From Spirochaetota bacterium (GTDB lineage: Bacteria; Spirochaetota; JAGLSM01; JAKPMW01): a stretch of 10,976 nt of DNA. Each line of letters opens with the position of its first letter. Position 1 is the stretch's first letter. A program made the translations under genes and the position numbers. The DNA lies in NCBI GenBank assembly GCA_029548715.1, contig JAKPMW010000073.1, positions 1 to 10,976 of the forward strand. The letters run 5' to 3'. The notes under the pieces are model-generated. The model was not told the DNA's origin and searched no databases. It was given only the letters and a program-made list of their open reading frames with translations. Below are positions 1 to 6,650 of this stretch, piece by piece.

Positions 1-310
1 GATGCCCCTTTTCGCCGGGGGGGAGGAGGGCTTCATCAAGACGAACCCGGACCGGCGAAAAGGGAACCGGGGGCATCAGGGCAGAGTCGTAGGGCTGTGA
101 TTCGAGCCAGACCCTCCAGTCAACATTGGAAAATTCGGAGTAGTCAAACAATGCCGGGAAGTACCATGTCCCTCCGCGGATCAGGACAATGGGTGCATCA
201 TTGGCGAGCAGGGGCGCAAGAATGGCGAGCAGGACAAAAAAGCCCACGATGGCAAGGCCGATCCTGCCGGTTCGATTGGCAAGGAATCTCTGCACACCCG
301 GACTCATCAT
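1..310 (-). CDS. ABC transporter permease, YejE/OppC-like (N-terminal part only)
   Basis: Reading the minus strand from ATG at 310 (or the adjacent ATG at 307) gives about 103 open residues that run off the left edge, so the C-terminus is missing. The protein begins with a short basic stretch, then one hydrophobic segment (GLAIVGFFVLLAILAPLLAN, about residues 17-36), followed by NDAP and a WYFPALFDYSEF stretch. This resembles the N-terminus of YejE, the inner-membrane permease of the oligopeptide/microcin C importer, where ANDKP and WYFP occur at the same place. The transmembrane permease domain with its LGTD and EAA motifs would lie beyond the edge. An AGGAG ribosome binding site lies 3 bases before the first ATG and 6 before the second, so 307 may be the real start. 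The gene is first in a leftward unit, whereas yejE normally follows yejA and yejB. General OppC/DppC family membership is safer than the YejE assignment. Confidence 0.8.
   Translation of the reverse strand, partial: MMSPGVQRFLANRTGRIGLAIVGFFVLLAILAPLLANDAPIVLIRGGTWYFPALFDYSEFSNVDWRVWLESQPYDSALMPPVPFSPVRVRLDEALLPPGEKGH
6..64. repeat. 13-bp perfect inverted repeat inside the permease gene
   Basis: CCCTTTTCGCCGG at 6-18 is the exact reverse complement of CCGGCGAAAAGGG at 52-64, with 33 bases between the arms. Both arms lie inside the permease reading frame. They could form a hairpin in mRNA, but there is no U-tract and no sign of an inserted element, so the role is unknown. Confidence 0.6.
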
Positions 311-386
311 GTACTCCTGTCACGTTGTAGAAAACAGCGCTGCTGCATGCATGGCCGCCCGGGATCAGGGGTATCCGGGCAGGGTC

Positions 387-415
387 AGTATATACCGGGG
401 GGCGGTCCCTGTCCA
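387..415 (-). promoter_or_regulatory. Sigma-70-type promoter for the leftward permease unit
   Basis: On the minus strand TGGACA (415-410) is followed after exactly 17 bases by TATACT (392-387). Each hexamer matches the sigma-70 consensus at 5 of 6 positions. Transcription would begin near 380, giving a leader of about 70 bases before the permease start. This is the best promoter match I found in the window; it is a pattern match only. Confidence 0.55.
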
Positions 416-469
416 CCAGATTGCGCGAACGGGTATGAACGTGAGGCCGGGTATTATTTTCAGGGCATA

Positions 470-498
470 CTGGCGGATCGGCTGGATGACGATATATT
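470..498 (+). promoter_or_regulatory. Weak candidate promoter for the outer-membrane protein gene
   Basis: TATATT at 493-498 is a fair -10 box in an AT-rich patch just upstream of the GTG start at 530. The hexamer 17 bases upstream, CTGGCG at 470-475, matches the -35 consensus at only 3 of 6 positions. It would give a leader of about 25 bases. The true promoter could lie elsewhere in the 311-529 divergent region. Confidence 0.25.
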
Positions 499-529
499 AA
501 AGACAGTATCATTTCGGGGAGCAGATCGC

Positions 530-2563
530 GTGACCGTTCGAAGATTCCTGTGCGTGCGCTTGCTTGCGGGTGCAGTCCTCGTGCTGAGTCTGGGCGGGGA
601 GATTGCGGCTGCGCGAATCGGCTGGAGTTATGTCGAGGGTGCCGCGCTCTATCGCGTTGAGATACAAAACCAGTGGGGTGTGCAGGTTGCATCCTTCGAG
701 ACCCCGTACATTGTTGCTGATGTCCAGCTTGCGCCTGGCACCTATCGCTTGCGGATTTCTGTTCTCAACAAATTCCGCAAGGTTGACGCGGTCGGTGAAT
801 GGACACCCCTGGTGGTCCGGGCAGGCAAGAAGATCGAGCTGAAGGGATTCAGTCCCGGGGAATTCAGGATCGGAACCGGGGACAGGCTGCTCAGGGTGAC
901 GGGAGAAAATCTTCCCCGGGACGCCCGGGTGCGGGTCGAAGGAAAGACTGTCTCCCTTCTTCTTGAGATCAGGGAGCGCAGCGGAGCCGGCTTGAGCGCA
1001 GTCCTGCCTTCCTGGGGCCTTGCTCCAGGGCAGTACTCGGTTGTTGTCGAGACACCTGACGGGCGCAGGGTGGGCAAGGAAGGCTTGAGCGTTGAACAGG
1101 CGCCCGACCCCGAAATCAGGGATGTTTCACCCGAAAAGTTCCGTGCCAGTCAGGCTGTTGAACTCAAGATATCCGGCAGGTATCTTGGACCCACGGTGAC
1201 TGTGTCACTCAATGCCAGAAACAGGGTGGTCCCGCTCCGGGCGGAGGTTGAGCGTGACTCTGTCAGGGTTCCTATCCAGGCGAACAGCCTCGCTCCGGGT
1301 GAGTATACGCTCGAAATCACAAGAAAAGACGGTATGCGTGTCCGGGAGAGTGGTTTGAGAGTCCTTGCTCCCGAGAAGCCGGTGCTGCACGGGGTGACCA
1401 ACCAGCAGGCAACTGGCAAGGACGGAGCTGGCAAGGACACGACGGGCAAGGAGGGTCCCGAGACCTTCAGTGGCTTGAAGGCCCCCTGGTATGTTGGGGT
1501 CTCCCTCGGTCCGGCTGATGTCGAAAACAATGCGGTTTCTGCCAAATTTTATGGCTCCGCGGTTGCCGAAGCCGTGCTCGGATACAGGCTTGGTGCCGGG
1601 TTTGCCGCTGAGGCCTGGATGACCGGGAGCGGGATCTCCCTTGATCACAGCAGCACCAGCGGGCTGCGTGACATGAGCACCTTCATCATCGGGTTTGGGC
1701 TGGACCTCTTCTGGTCACCCGAATTTGACTTTTTCCTCAATCCCTGGGCCTCTGTCGGGTTTGGTCTGGCCAATACCACCATGTCCATCGAGCCGGAGAG
1801 CGGGACGGCCAAAAATCTCGCTTCCAGGGACGGGATGATGCGGTTTGCGCTTGGTCTGCGTGCCGTGCTTGCGGATAACTTCTTTATTGACGCAGGATAT
1901 CGCACTGTCCAGATCATGTATCCCGAGGGAGGCCTCTGGCTTCGCGGGCCCTTTGTCCGCCTGGGGATCGGGTTTGGCTCCGCTGGGGATGAGCCGGCCC
2001 GTGTGGTGACCAATACGGCTGCCACCAACGGGGTCCCGGCCCGGACTTCCCGGGATGAGGAGGCTGGCTGGCATTGCGGGCTTGCATTTGCCGAGGCCAA
2101 TATCGGGGAGCTGGCCTCATCCCTTGAATTCGGCAAGGCCTGGCAGGGTGAGCTGTTTGGCGGGCTTTCGCTTGGGAGCGGGCTGGAGGCTGAAATCTCG
2201 TTCAGGCTGCTCAAGGCCAGACTCCAACAGGACGGGACATCGTCATCCGTAGTCGAGGGTACATTGACGATGGCCGGGGTCTCCCTCGACATGCTCTGGA
2301 ATCCCGACCTCGGCGTGTTTGTCCGGCCCCTGGTCGGAATCGGGGTGGGTGCCGTCCGCTCGGGACTGATGCTCGAAAAGGCCGGGGCTGTCCTTTCTGA
2401 CTCGGCAAGCTATGATCTTGCGCTGCGGGGAAGCGGGATGCTGCGGTTTGAATTTATCCCTGGCCTGCGTCTTGATGCCGGAATCCGCCTTGAGCTGATC
2501 AATACCATGGGCGGCGCGACAGTGATCGGGGGCCCGGTCCTCAGGGCGTCCCTCCGGTTGTAG
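530..2563 (+). CDS. Exported Fn3/TIG outer-membrane beta-barrel protein
   Basis: This 677-residue protein has no gene name I recognise. I start it at GTG 530 because GGGGAG (516-521) sits 8 bases upstream and a clean signal peptide follows: two arginines, a hydrophobic core (LLAGAVLVLSLGG) and an AAA cleavage site near residue 28. The frame stays open up to an ATG at 347, but that would bury the signal peptide 61 residues in. Residues 29-103 look like an Fn3-type fold (YRVEIQNQWG, PGTYRLRISV). Residues 104-190 and 196-283 look like two TIG/IPT domains, each opening with an FSP- or VSP-type motif and closing with APGxY(S/T)-type strands. A Gly/Lys/Asp-rich hinge (295-309) follows. Residues 318-483 and 512-677 are two related sets of amphipathic beta strands, each probably a small outer-membrane barrel; the protein ends on a strand finishing in Leu. 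It is probably a surface or envelope structural protein; substrate and partners are unknown. The architecture is typical of spirochaete envelope proteins (inference). Confidence 0.8.
   Translation: MTVRRFLCVRLLAGAVLVLSLGGEIAAARIGWSYVEGAALYRVEIQNQWGVQVASFETPYIVADVQLAPGTYRLRISVLNKFRKVDAVGEWTPLVVRAGKKIELKGFSPGEFRIGTGDRLLRVTGENLPRDARVRVEGKTVSLLLEIRERSGAGLSAVLPSWGLAPGQYSVVVETPDGRRVGKEGLSVEQAPDPEIRDVSPEKFRASQAVELKISGRYLGPTVTVSLNARNRVVPLRAEVERDSVRVPIQANSLAPGEYTLEITRKDGMRVRESGLRVLAPEKPVLHGVTNQQATGKDGAGKDTTGKEGPETFSGLKAPWYVGVSLGPADVENNAVSAKFYGSAVAEAVLGYRLGAGFAAEAWMTGSGISLDHSSTSGLRDMSTFIIGFGLDLFWSPEFDFFLNPWASVGFGLANTTMSIEPESGTAKNLASRDGMMRFALGLRAVLADNFFIDAGYRTVQIMYPEGGLWLRGPFVRLGIGFGSAGDEPARVVTNTAATNGVPARTSRDEEAGWHCGLAFAEANIGELASSLEFGKAWQGELFGGLSLGSGLEAEISFRLLKARLQQDGTSSSVVEGTLTMAGVSLDMLWNPDLGVFVRPLVGIGVGAVRSGLMLEKAGAVLSDSASYDLALRGSGMLRFEFIPGLRLDAGIRLELINTMGGATVIGGPVLRASLRL
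1412..1456 (+). repeat. Three tandem 15-bp units in the TIG-barrel hinge
   Basis: GGCAAGGA(C/G) recurs at 1415, 1430 and 1445, a strict 15-bp period. The three units encode TGKDG, AGKDT and TGKEG (residues 295-309). The frame is kept by the 15-bp unit, so copy-number change would lengthen or shorten a flexible charged linker without breaking the protein. Confidence 0.75.
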
Positions 2564-2577
2564 CCGACAGTCAGGGA

Positions 2578-4542
2578 TCAGGGGAGGGCAAGCGCGACGA
2601 CAGTGATATCATCCAGTTGCCCGTCTTCGGCGGAGTGCCGGTCCAGCTCCATCAGGATGCGATTGCGCTGGCCTTCAAGATCAAGAGAGGCGGTTTCAAG
2701 GATCAGCTCACCGAAGCGGGTTGTCCCAAAGGGCTTTTGTTTTTCCCCTCCCGTCTGGTCAAAGAGCCCATCGGTCGAAATGAAGATCCGGTCTCCCGGT
2801 GTGTAGTGGATCTCGTGGGCCGAAAATGAGAGCACCTGTTCGGTATTGGTGTATCCGATACTCTGCCGGTCACCCCTGATCAGCTCGATGGTCCCTTCGT
2901 GCAGGTAAAACAGGGGGATTCTGGCTCCGGAATACACGAGAGTCTGCCTGCCAGGCTGGATCATCACCAGAGCGATATCAAGCCCGTCATTGGACTGTGC
3001 CTCGGATGCCTCGTCCTGATTGAGGGTTGTCCGCATCAGCCGGTCGAGTTCCATCAGCATGGCGGCCGGATCGTCGTTGAGATACCAGATGATGTGGTCC
3101 AGAACGGCGTTGGCCGTCATCGTCATGAAGGCACCGGGAACCCCATGGCCTGTACAGTCAACAACGGCGAGGTACAGGCTCTCCTCGACTTCCTTGTACC
3201 AGTAAAAGTCACCACTGACGATGTCCCGTGGGCGCCAGATGATGCTGTGGTCTGAAATCCGGTGTGCAATCCGGCTGCGCTTGGGGAGCATTCCCGACTG
3301 GATCAGGCGGGCGTAGGAGATGCTGTCGACCATCTCGTGATTTTTCCGGACGAGCTCCTCGGTTCGCTTGCGGACCATCTCTTCCAGACGGGAGGTATAC
3401 CCCTGTATTTCGTCAGCCATGGCATTGCAGGCCAGGGCCAGTTCGCCAATCTCGTCCCGGCCCGTGGCTTGGGCCCGGACCTCGAGATCACCGCCCTGCA
3501 TCCTGGTCATGACGGACGAAAGGCGGACTATCGGCCTGATCAGGCGCCGGTTGGTGAAGACAAGCATGGTGACAAAGAGGGTTATCAGGGCTGCCGAGAT
3601 GGTTCCGATCAGGGGGAGGAAGCGTTCGAAACTGATGATGGCACTTGTGTCGATAAACACAAGTGCATACCAGTCGATCAGCGGAATCCAGGCCAGCGAA
3701 GCATGGTAGCGTGTGCCCCGGTGTTCAACAGAGAGCGAAGGCAGGGTATACACGGGGGCTGTCGCATTTTTTGCGGTCTGCATCAGGTTCGACAGGGCTG
3801 TCCGCTCGGACGGCAGGTCCAGTAATGAAAAAATCGTATTTCTGTTGATATACTGCACATTCTGGTACGCCATGATGATTCCCCTGGCGTTGAAAAAGGT
3901 GATGAAGGATCCTTCAAGGTCAATCTCGAGCATGGTGCGCAAAAACACGGAGATGTCAAGTCCGGTCCCAACCACCCCGAGGGTGTCTGTGTACTGGGCG
4001 CCGGCGCTGGTCCCTCCGGCCGTTTCATGCACGGGAACATTGATCCAGAAGCGGGTCAGGTCAAGGGCCGGGTCGTAGTCGATGTCCAGCATAAAGCGTT
4101 CGGAGCGGGAGAGAGAGCGAAAATACCAGTCATCGACCGGATTGTTTTTCGAGATCAGACTCTGAAATTCGTTTTTGAGATAATAGCGCAGTGAGGAAGA
4201 TACCACGGCATAGACGGCTGGTGTGTTTTCCATGTTCCGGCTGAAGGCGTCAAAGGTCCCGAAGGCCTGGGCCCGGGCTGTCGGGTCGAATTCGTTTTTC
4301 AGCCAGGTCCGTACCGCCGGTGATTCGGCGAGCTGAAAACAGGATGAGAGATCGCTTTTCATCCGCTGGATCGTCCGGTTTCGGATGTCGGATGCCCGCT
4401 GCCCGCTGTAGCGTTCGGCAAAGGAGCGGCGCAGGTCCAGCATCTCCCGGCTGATCCAGAAAATCGAGGGCAGACAGATGACGAGGAATGTCCCCAGGGT
4501 CCACAGACTGAACATGACGCGCAGGCTTTTTCTTCGGTTCAT
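2578..4542 (-). CDS. Membrane sensor phosphatase: dCache-like, HAMP, SpoIIE (PP2C type), second of a tandem pair
   Basis: The 654-residue product is probably an inner-membrane serine/threonine phosphatase controlled by an extracytoplasmic signal. In order: TM1 about 10-30, periplasmic Cache-like sensor about 31-308 (DDWYF at 137-141, RFWINVPV at 164-171), TM2 about 309-329, HAMP about 330-383, a coiled-coil linker about 384-412 with the DSISYARLIQSGMLP motif common before SpoIIE domains, and the SpoIIE/PP2C domain about 432-653. The expected metal-binding aspartates are present: D445 (SGDF), D462 (VDCTGHG), D591 (STDGL) and D644/D645 (DDIT), so it should be active. AAGGAGG lies 6 bases before the ATG. 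It follows its paralogue after 29 bp and is probably co-transcribed from the promoter at 6522-6549. Enzymes of this layout (SiaA, RsbU-like) dephosphorylate STAS-type regulators; none is encoded nearby, so the substrate is unknown. Relative to the paralogue the sensor has 8 extra residues near 178-187. Confidence 0.9.
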   Translation of the reverse strand: MNRRKSLRVMFSLWTLGTFLVICLPSIFWISREMLDLRRSFAERYSGQRASDIRNRTIQRMKSDLSSCFQLAESPAVRTWLKNEFDPTARAQAFGTFDAFSRNMENTPAVYAVVSSSLRYYLKNEFQSLISKNNPVDDWYFRSLSRSERFMLDIDYDPALDLTRFWINVPVHETAGGTSAGAQYTDTLGVVGTGLDISVFLRTMLEIDLEGSFITFFNARGIIMAYQNVQYINRNTIFSLLDLPSERTALSNLMQTAKNATAPVYTLPSLSVEHRGTRYHASLAWIPLIDWYALVFIDTSAIISFERFLPLIGTISAALITLFVTMLVFTNRRLIRPIVRLSSVMTRMQGGDLEVRAQATGRDEIGELALACNAMADEIQGYTSRLEEMVRKRTEELVRKNHEMVDSISYARLIQSGMLPKRSRIAHRISDHSIIWRPRDIVSGDFYWYKEVEESLYLAVVDCTGHGVPGAFMTMTANAVLDHIIWYLNDDPAAMLMELDRLMRTTLNQDEASEAQSNDGLDIALVMIQPGRQTLVYSGARIPLFYLHEGTIELIRGDRQSIGYTNTEQVLSFSAHEIHYTPGDRIFISTDGLFDQTGGEKQKPFGTTRFGELILETASLDLEGQRNRILMELDRHSAEDGQLDDITVVALALP

Positions 4543-4571
4543 CCAATGCCTCCTTGATACCGGTGGTGTTG

Positions 4572-6503
4572 TCAGGGGATCTCAAGTCCGAATACGGTGA
4601 TGTCATCATCCTGGGGGAGCGATTGCCTGAAGCGGTCAAACGAGAGGAGGATCTGGTTGCGTTGTTCTTCAAGCGGCATCGAGAGCGAGGTCGTCAGGAT
4701 CTCCTGCAGGCGCGGCCGACCAAACAGGGAGCCGTCAATTCCGGTTTGTGAAAAAAGCCCGTCTGTGGAGATGAATATCCGGTCGCCTGAATTCATTGTC
4801 TTGCAATGGTTTGCAAGCCTTGGTAGGCGGGGGGCGGAGGGTAGGCCGATTGTTCCGGCCGCGGGAGCGCAGACCTCGACCGTCTGACCGTTGCAGAGAT
4901 AGACCGGAATCCCGGCACAGGCGATGCGTACCGAATGATCAGCCGGGGTGAGCATCAAGAGGGCGATTTCGATTCCCTTGCGGCCGTCCGGAAATCCCTG
5001 ATCCGGGCCGTCATCAAGGGAGGCTGCGAGGAGGGTATCAAGTTCGCTGATGATGGCGGCGGGATCATCGTTGATATACCAGACGATGTGATCCAGGATC
5101 GAATTGGCAGTCATCGACATGAAGGCCCCGGGAATTCCGTGGCCCGCACAGTCAACGACAGCGACGAGAAGACTCTCACCAATCTCCTTGTACCAGTAAA
5201 AGTCTCCGCTGACGATGTTCTGCGGGCGCCAGATCAGGCAATGCCCTGGCAGCCGCTTTGCGATATGGGAGCGCTTGGGGAGAATCCCGGACTGGATGAT
5301 GCGCGCATAGGTCAGGCTGTCAACAAGCTCGTGGTTTTTCCGGACAAGTTCATCGGTCTTGTGCCGTACCATTTCTTCAAGCCGGGTGGTGTAGGCGCTG
5401 ATCTCGTCTGCCATGGCATTGCAGGCCCGCTCAAGATCCCCGGTTTCGTCGTTGTGGGTGACCGGGACACGGATATGCTCATCCCCGTCCTGGATTCGTT
5501 TCATCACAGAGGCCACCCGCCGGATGGGCCGGATCAGGCGGAGCGTTGTGTAGGTCAGCATTGTACCGAAGAGGACAACGATTGAGACCAGCAGTGTCGC
5601 CAGAACCGGGATAAACCTGTCCAGCTGGATGACCTTTGAGGTGTCGATAAAGACCAGCGCGTACCACTTGATGACCGGGATGTGCACCAGGGTTGCGTGA
5701 TAGCGCGTTCCGCGATGGTCAAGTGAAAGCTCAAGCCGGTTTTTCCCGCTCTTGCGCAGGGTCTCCATCGCCCGGGAGAGCTCCTGGCGTTCGGTGGGGA
5801 CATCAAGGATGGTGCTGATGCTGCTGCGGGTGATATAGCGGACTTCGCGGTATCCGGTGATGAGGCCTTCTTCATTGAAAAAAGCGATAAAGGCACCGTC
5901 GATGTCGATTTCAAGCATGGTCTGAAGAAAGACGGAGATGTCGATTCCGGCACTGATGACACCCAGAAAGTGCCCTCCTGCCGGGTCGCGGACCGTGGCG
6001 TTAATCCAGAAGCGGGTCTGATTGAGGGTCGGGTCAAAATCAATGTCCAGGGCGAAGCGTTCTTTGCGCTGGCGGGATTTGAAAAACCAGTCATCAACGG
6101 GATTGTCCGGAGAGAGGACAGTCTGAAAGCGGTTGCGGAAGTAGTACCGCAGCGATCTTCCTACCGCTGCGCTGACTCCGGGACTGTTGTCCATCGTGCG
6201 GCTGAAGAGGTCGAAACTGGCGAAGGCTCGGGTTCGGGCTGCTTCGCTGTTCTCGTTGGCCATCCAGAGCTGGACAAGTGGAGAGTCAGCAAGCTGGAGG
6301 ATCGACGAGATGTTGCCCTTCATGTACTGTTCGGTTCGCTCACGGATATCAAGGGCGCGCTGTCCGCTGTAGCGTCTGGCAAAGACCTGACGCAGGTCAA
6401 AGAGTTCGCTGCCGATCCAGATAATGGCAGGCAGGCACAGGAGCAGAAAAACGGACAGGGTCCAGAGGCTGAAGGATGCGCGCAAACCCGGATTCCATTT
6501 CAT
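4572..6503 (-). CDS. Membrane sensor phosphatase: dCache-like, HAMP, SpoIIE (PP2C type), first of a tandem pair
   Basis: The 643-residue product has the same layout as the downstream gene: TM1 about 10-30, Cache-like periplasmic sensor about 31-297 (DDWFF 137-141, RFWINATV 164-171, GVISAGIDIS 181-190), TM2 about 298-318, HAMP about 320-372, coiled-coil linker about 373-402, and SpoIIE/PP2C domain about 421-643. Metal-binding aspartates are intact at D434 (SGDF), D451 (VDCAGHG), D581 (STDGL) and D633/D634 (DDIT). The two paralogues align without gaps for their first 177 residues, and 36 of the first 60 residues are identical by hand count, so they arose by tandem duplication and then diverged. 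The ATG at 6503 has AAGGCGG 6 bases upstream. By analogy with SiaA/RsbU-type enzymes it should dephosphorylate a partner-switching regulator in the cytoplasm; no candidate partner gene is in the window. The ligand of the sensor cannot be read from the sequence. Confidence 0.9.
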   Translation of the reverse strand: MKWNPGLRASFSLWTLSVFLLLCLPAIIWIGSELFDLRQVFARRYSGQRALDIRERTEQYMKGNISSILQLADSPLVQLWMANENSEAARTRAFASFDLFSRTMDNSPGVSAAVGRSLRYYFRNRFQTVLSPDNPVDDWFFKSRQRKERFALDIDFDPTLNQTRFWINATVRDPAGGHFLGVISAGIDISVFLQTMLEIDIDGAFIAFFNEEGLITGYREVRYITRSSISTILDVPTERQELSRAMETLRKSGKNRLELSLDHRGTRYHATLVHIPVIKWYALVFIDTSKVIQLDRFIPVLATLLVSIVVLFGTMLTYTTLRLIRPIRRVASVMKRIQDGDEHIRVPVTHNDETGDLERACNAMADEISAYTTRLEEMVRHKTDELVRKNHELVDSLTYARIIQSGILPKRSHIAKRLPGHCLIWRPQNIVSGDFYWYKEIGESLLVAVVDCAGHGIPGAFMSMTANSILDHIVWYINDDPAAIISELDTLLAASLDDGPDQGFPDGRKGIEIALLMLTPADHSVRIACAGIPVYLCNGQTVEVCAPAAGTIGLPSAPRLPRLANHCKTMNSGDRIFISTDGLFSQTGIDGSLFGRPRLQEILTTSLSMPLEEQRNQILLSFDRFRQSLPQDDDITVFGLEIP

Positions 6504-6521
6504 GACGGCCGCCTTTTTTCA

Positions 6522-6549
6522 AGTATAGCAGAAAAGGCGATTTGTGCAA
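6522..6549 (-). promoter_or_regulatory. Extended -10 promoter of the phosphatase operon
   Basis: On the minus strand TATACT (6527-6522; 5 of 6 matches to TATAAT) is preceded directly by TGC, giving an extended -10 element. TTGCAC (6549-6544) lies 16 bases upstream as a weaker -35. Transcription would start near 6515, only about 12 bases before the ATG, so the leader would hold little more than the ribosome binding site. Confidence 0.5.
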
Positions 6550-6607
6550 GAACCAGTTTTGCTCCCGATACGGTACGCCTGGCACAGCCTGGGGGGTCTC
6601 ATGGGGA

Positions 6608-6634
6608 ACAGCCTCCGTCCGGCGGGGAGGCTGT
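6608..6634 (-). terminator. Hairpin after the M16 gene pair, likely terminator
   Basis: ACAGCCTCC (6608-6616) and GGAGGCTGT (6626-6634) form a perfect 9-bp stem with a 9-base loop. It starts 17 bases past the stop of the second M16 gene and before the phosphatase promoter, where a terminator would be expected. In the leftward direction the stem is followed by TTCCCC, a poor U-tract, so termination may be weak or Rho-assisted. Confidence 0.5.
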
Positions 6635-6650
6635 CTTGTATAAGATTGGA

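Noticed and set aside
347..529. In-frame upstream extension of the outer-membrane protein from ATG 347
   Set aside because: It has no good ribosome binding site, overlaps the leftward promoter, and would place the signal peptide 61 residues inside. GTG 530 with GGGGAG 8 bases upstream fits better.
1645..2292. Minus-strand frame of 215 codons opposite the barrel region
   Set aside because: The product is rich in Ser, Pro and Arg without structure, typical of an antisense shadow of a GC-rich gene.
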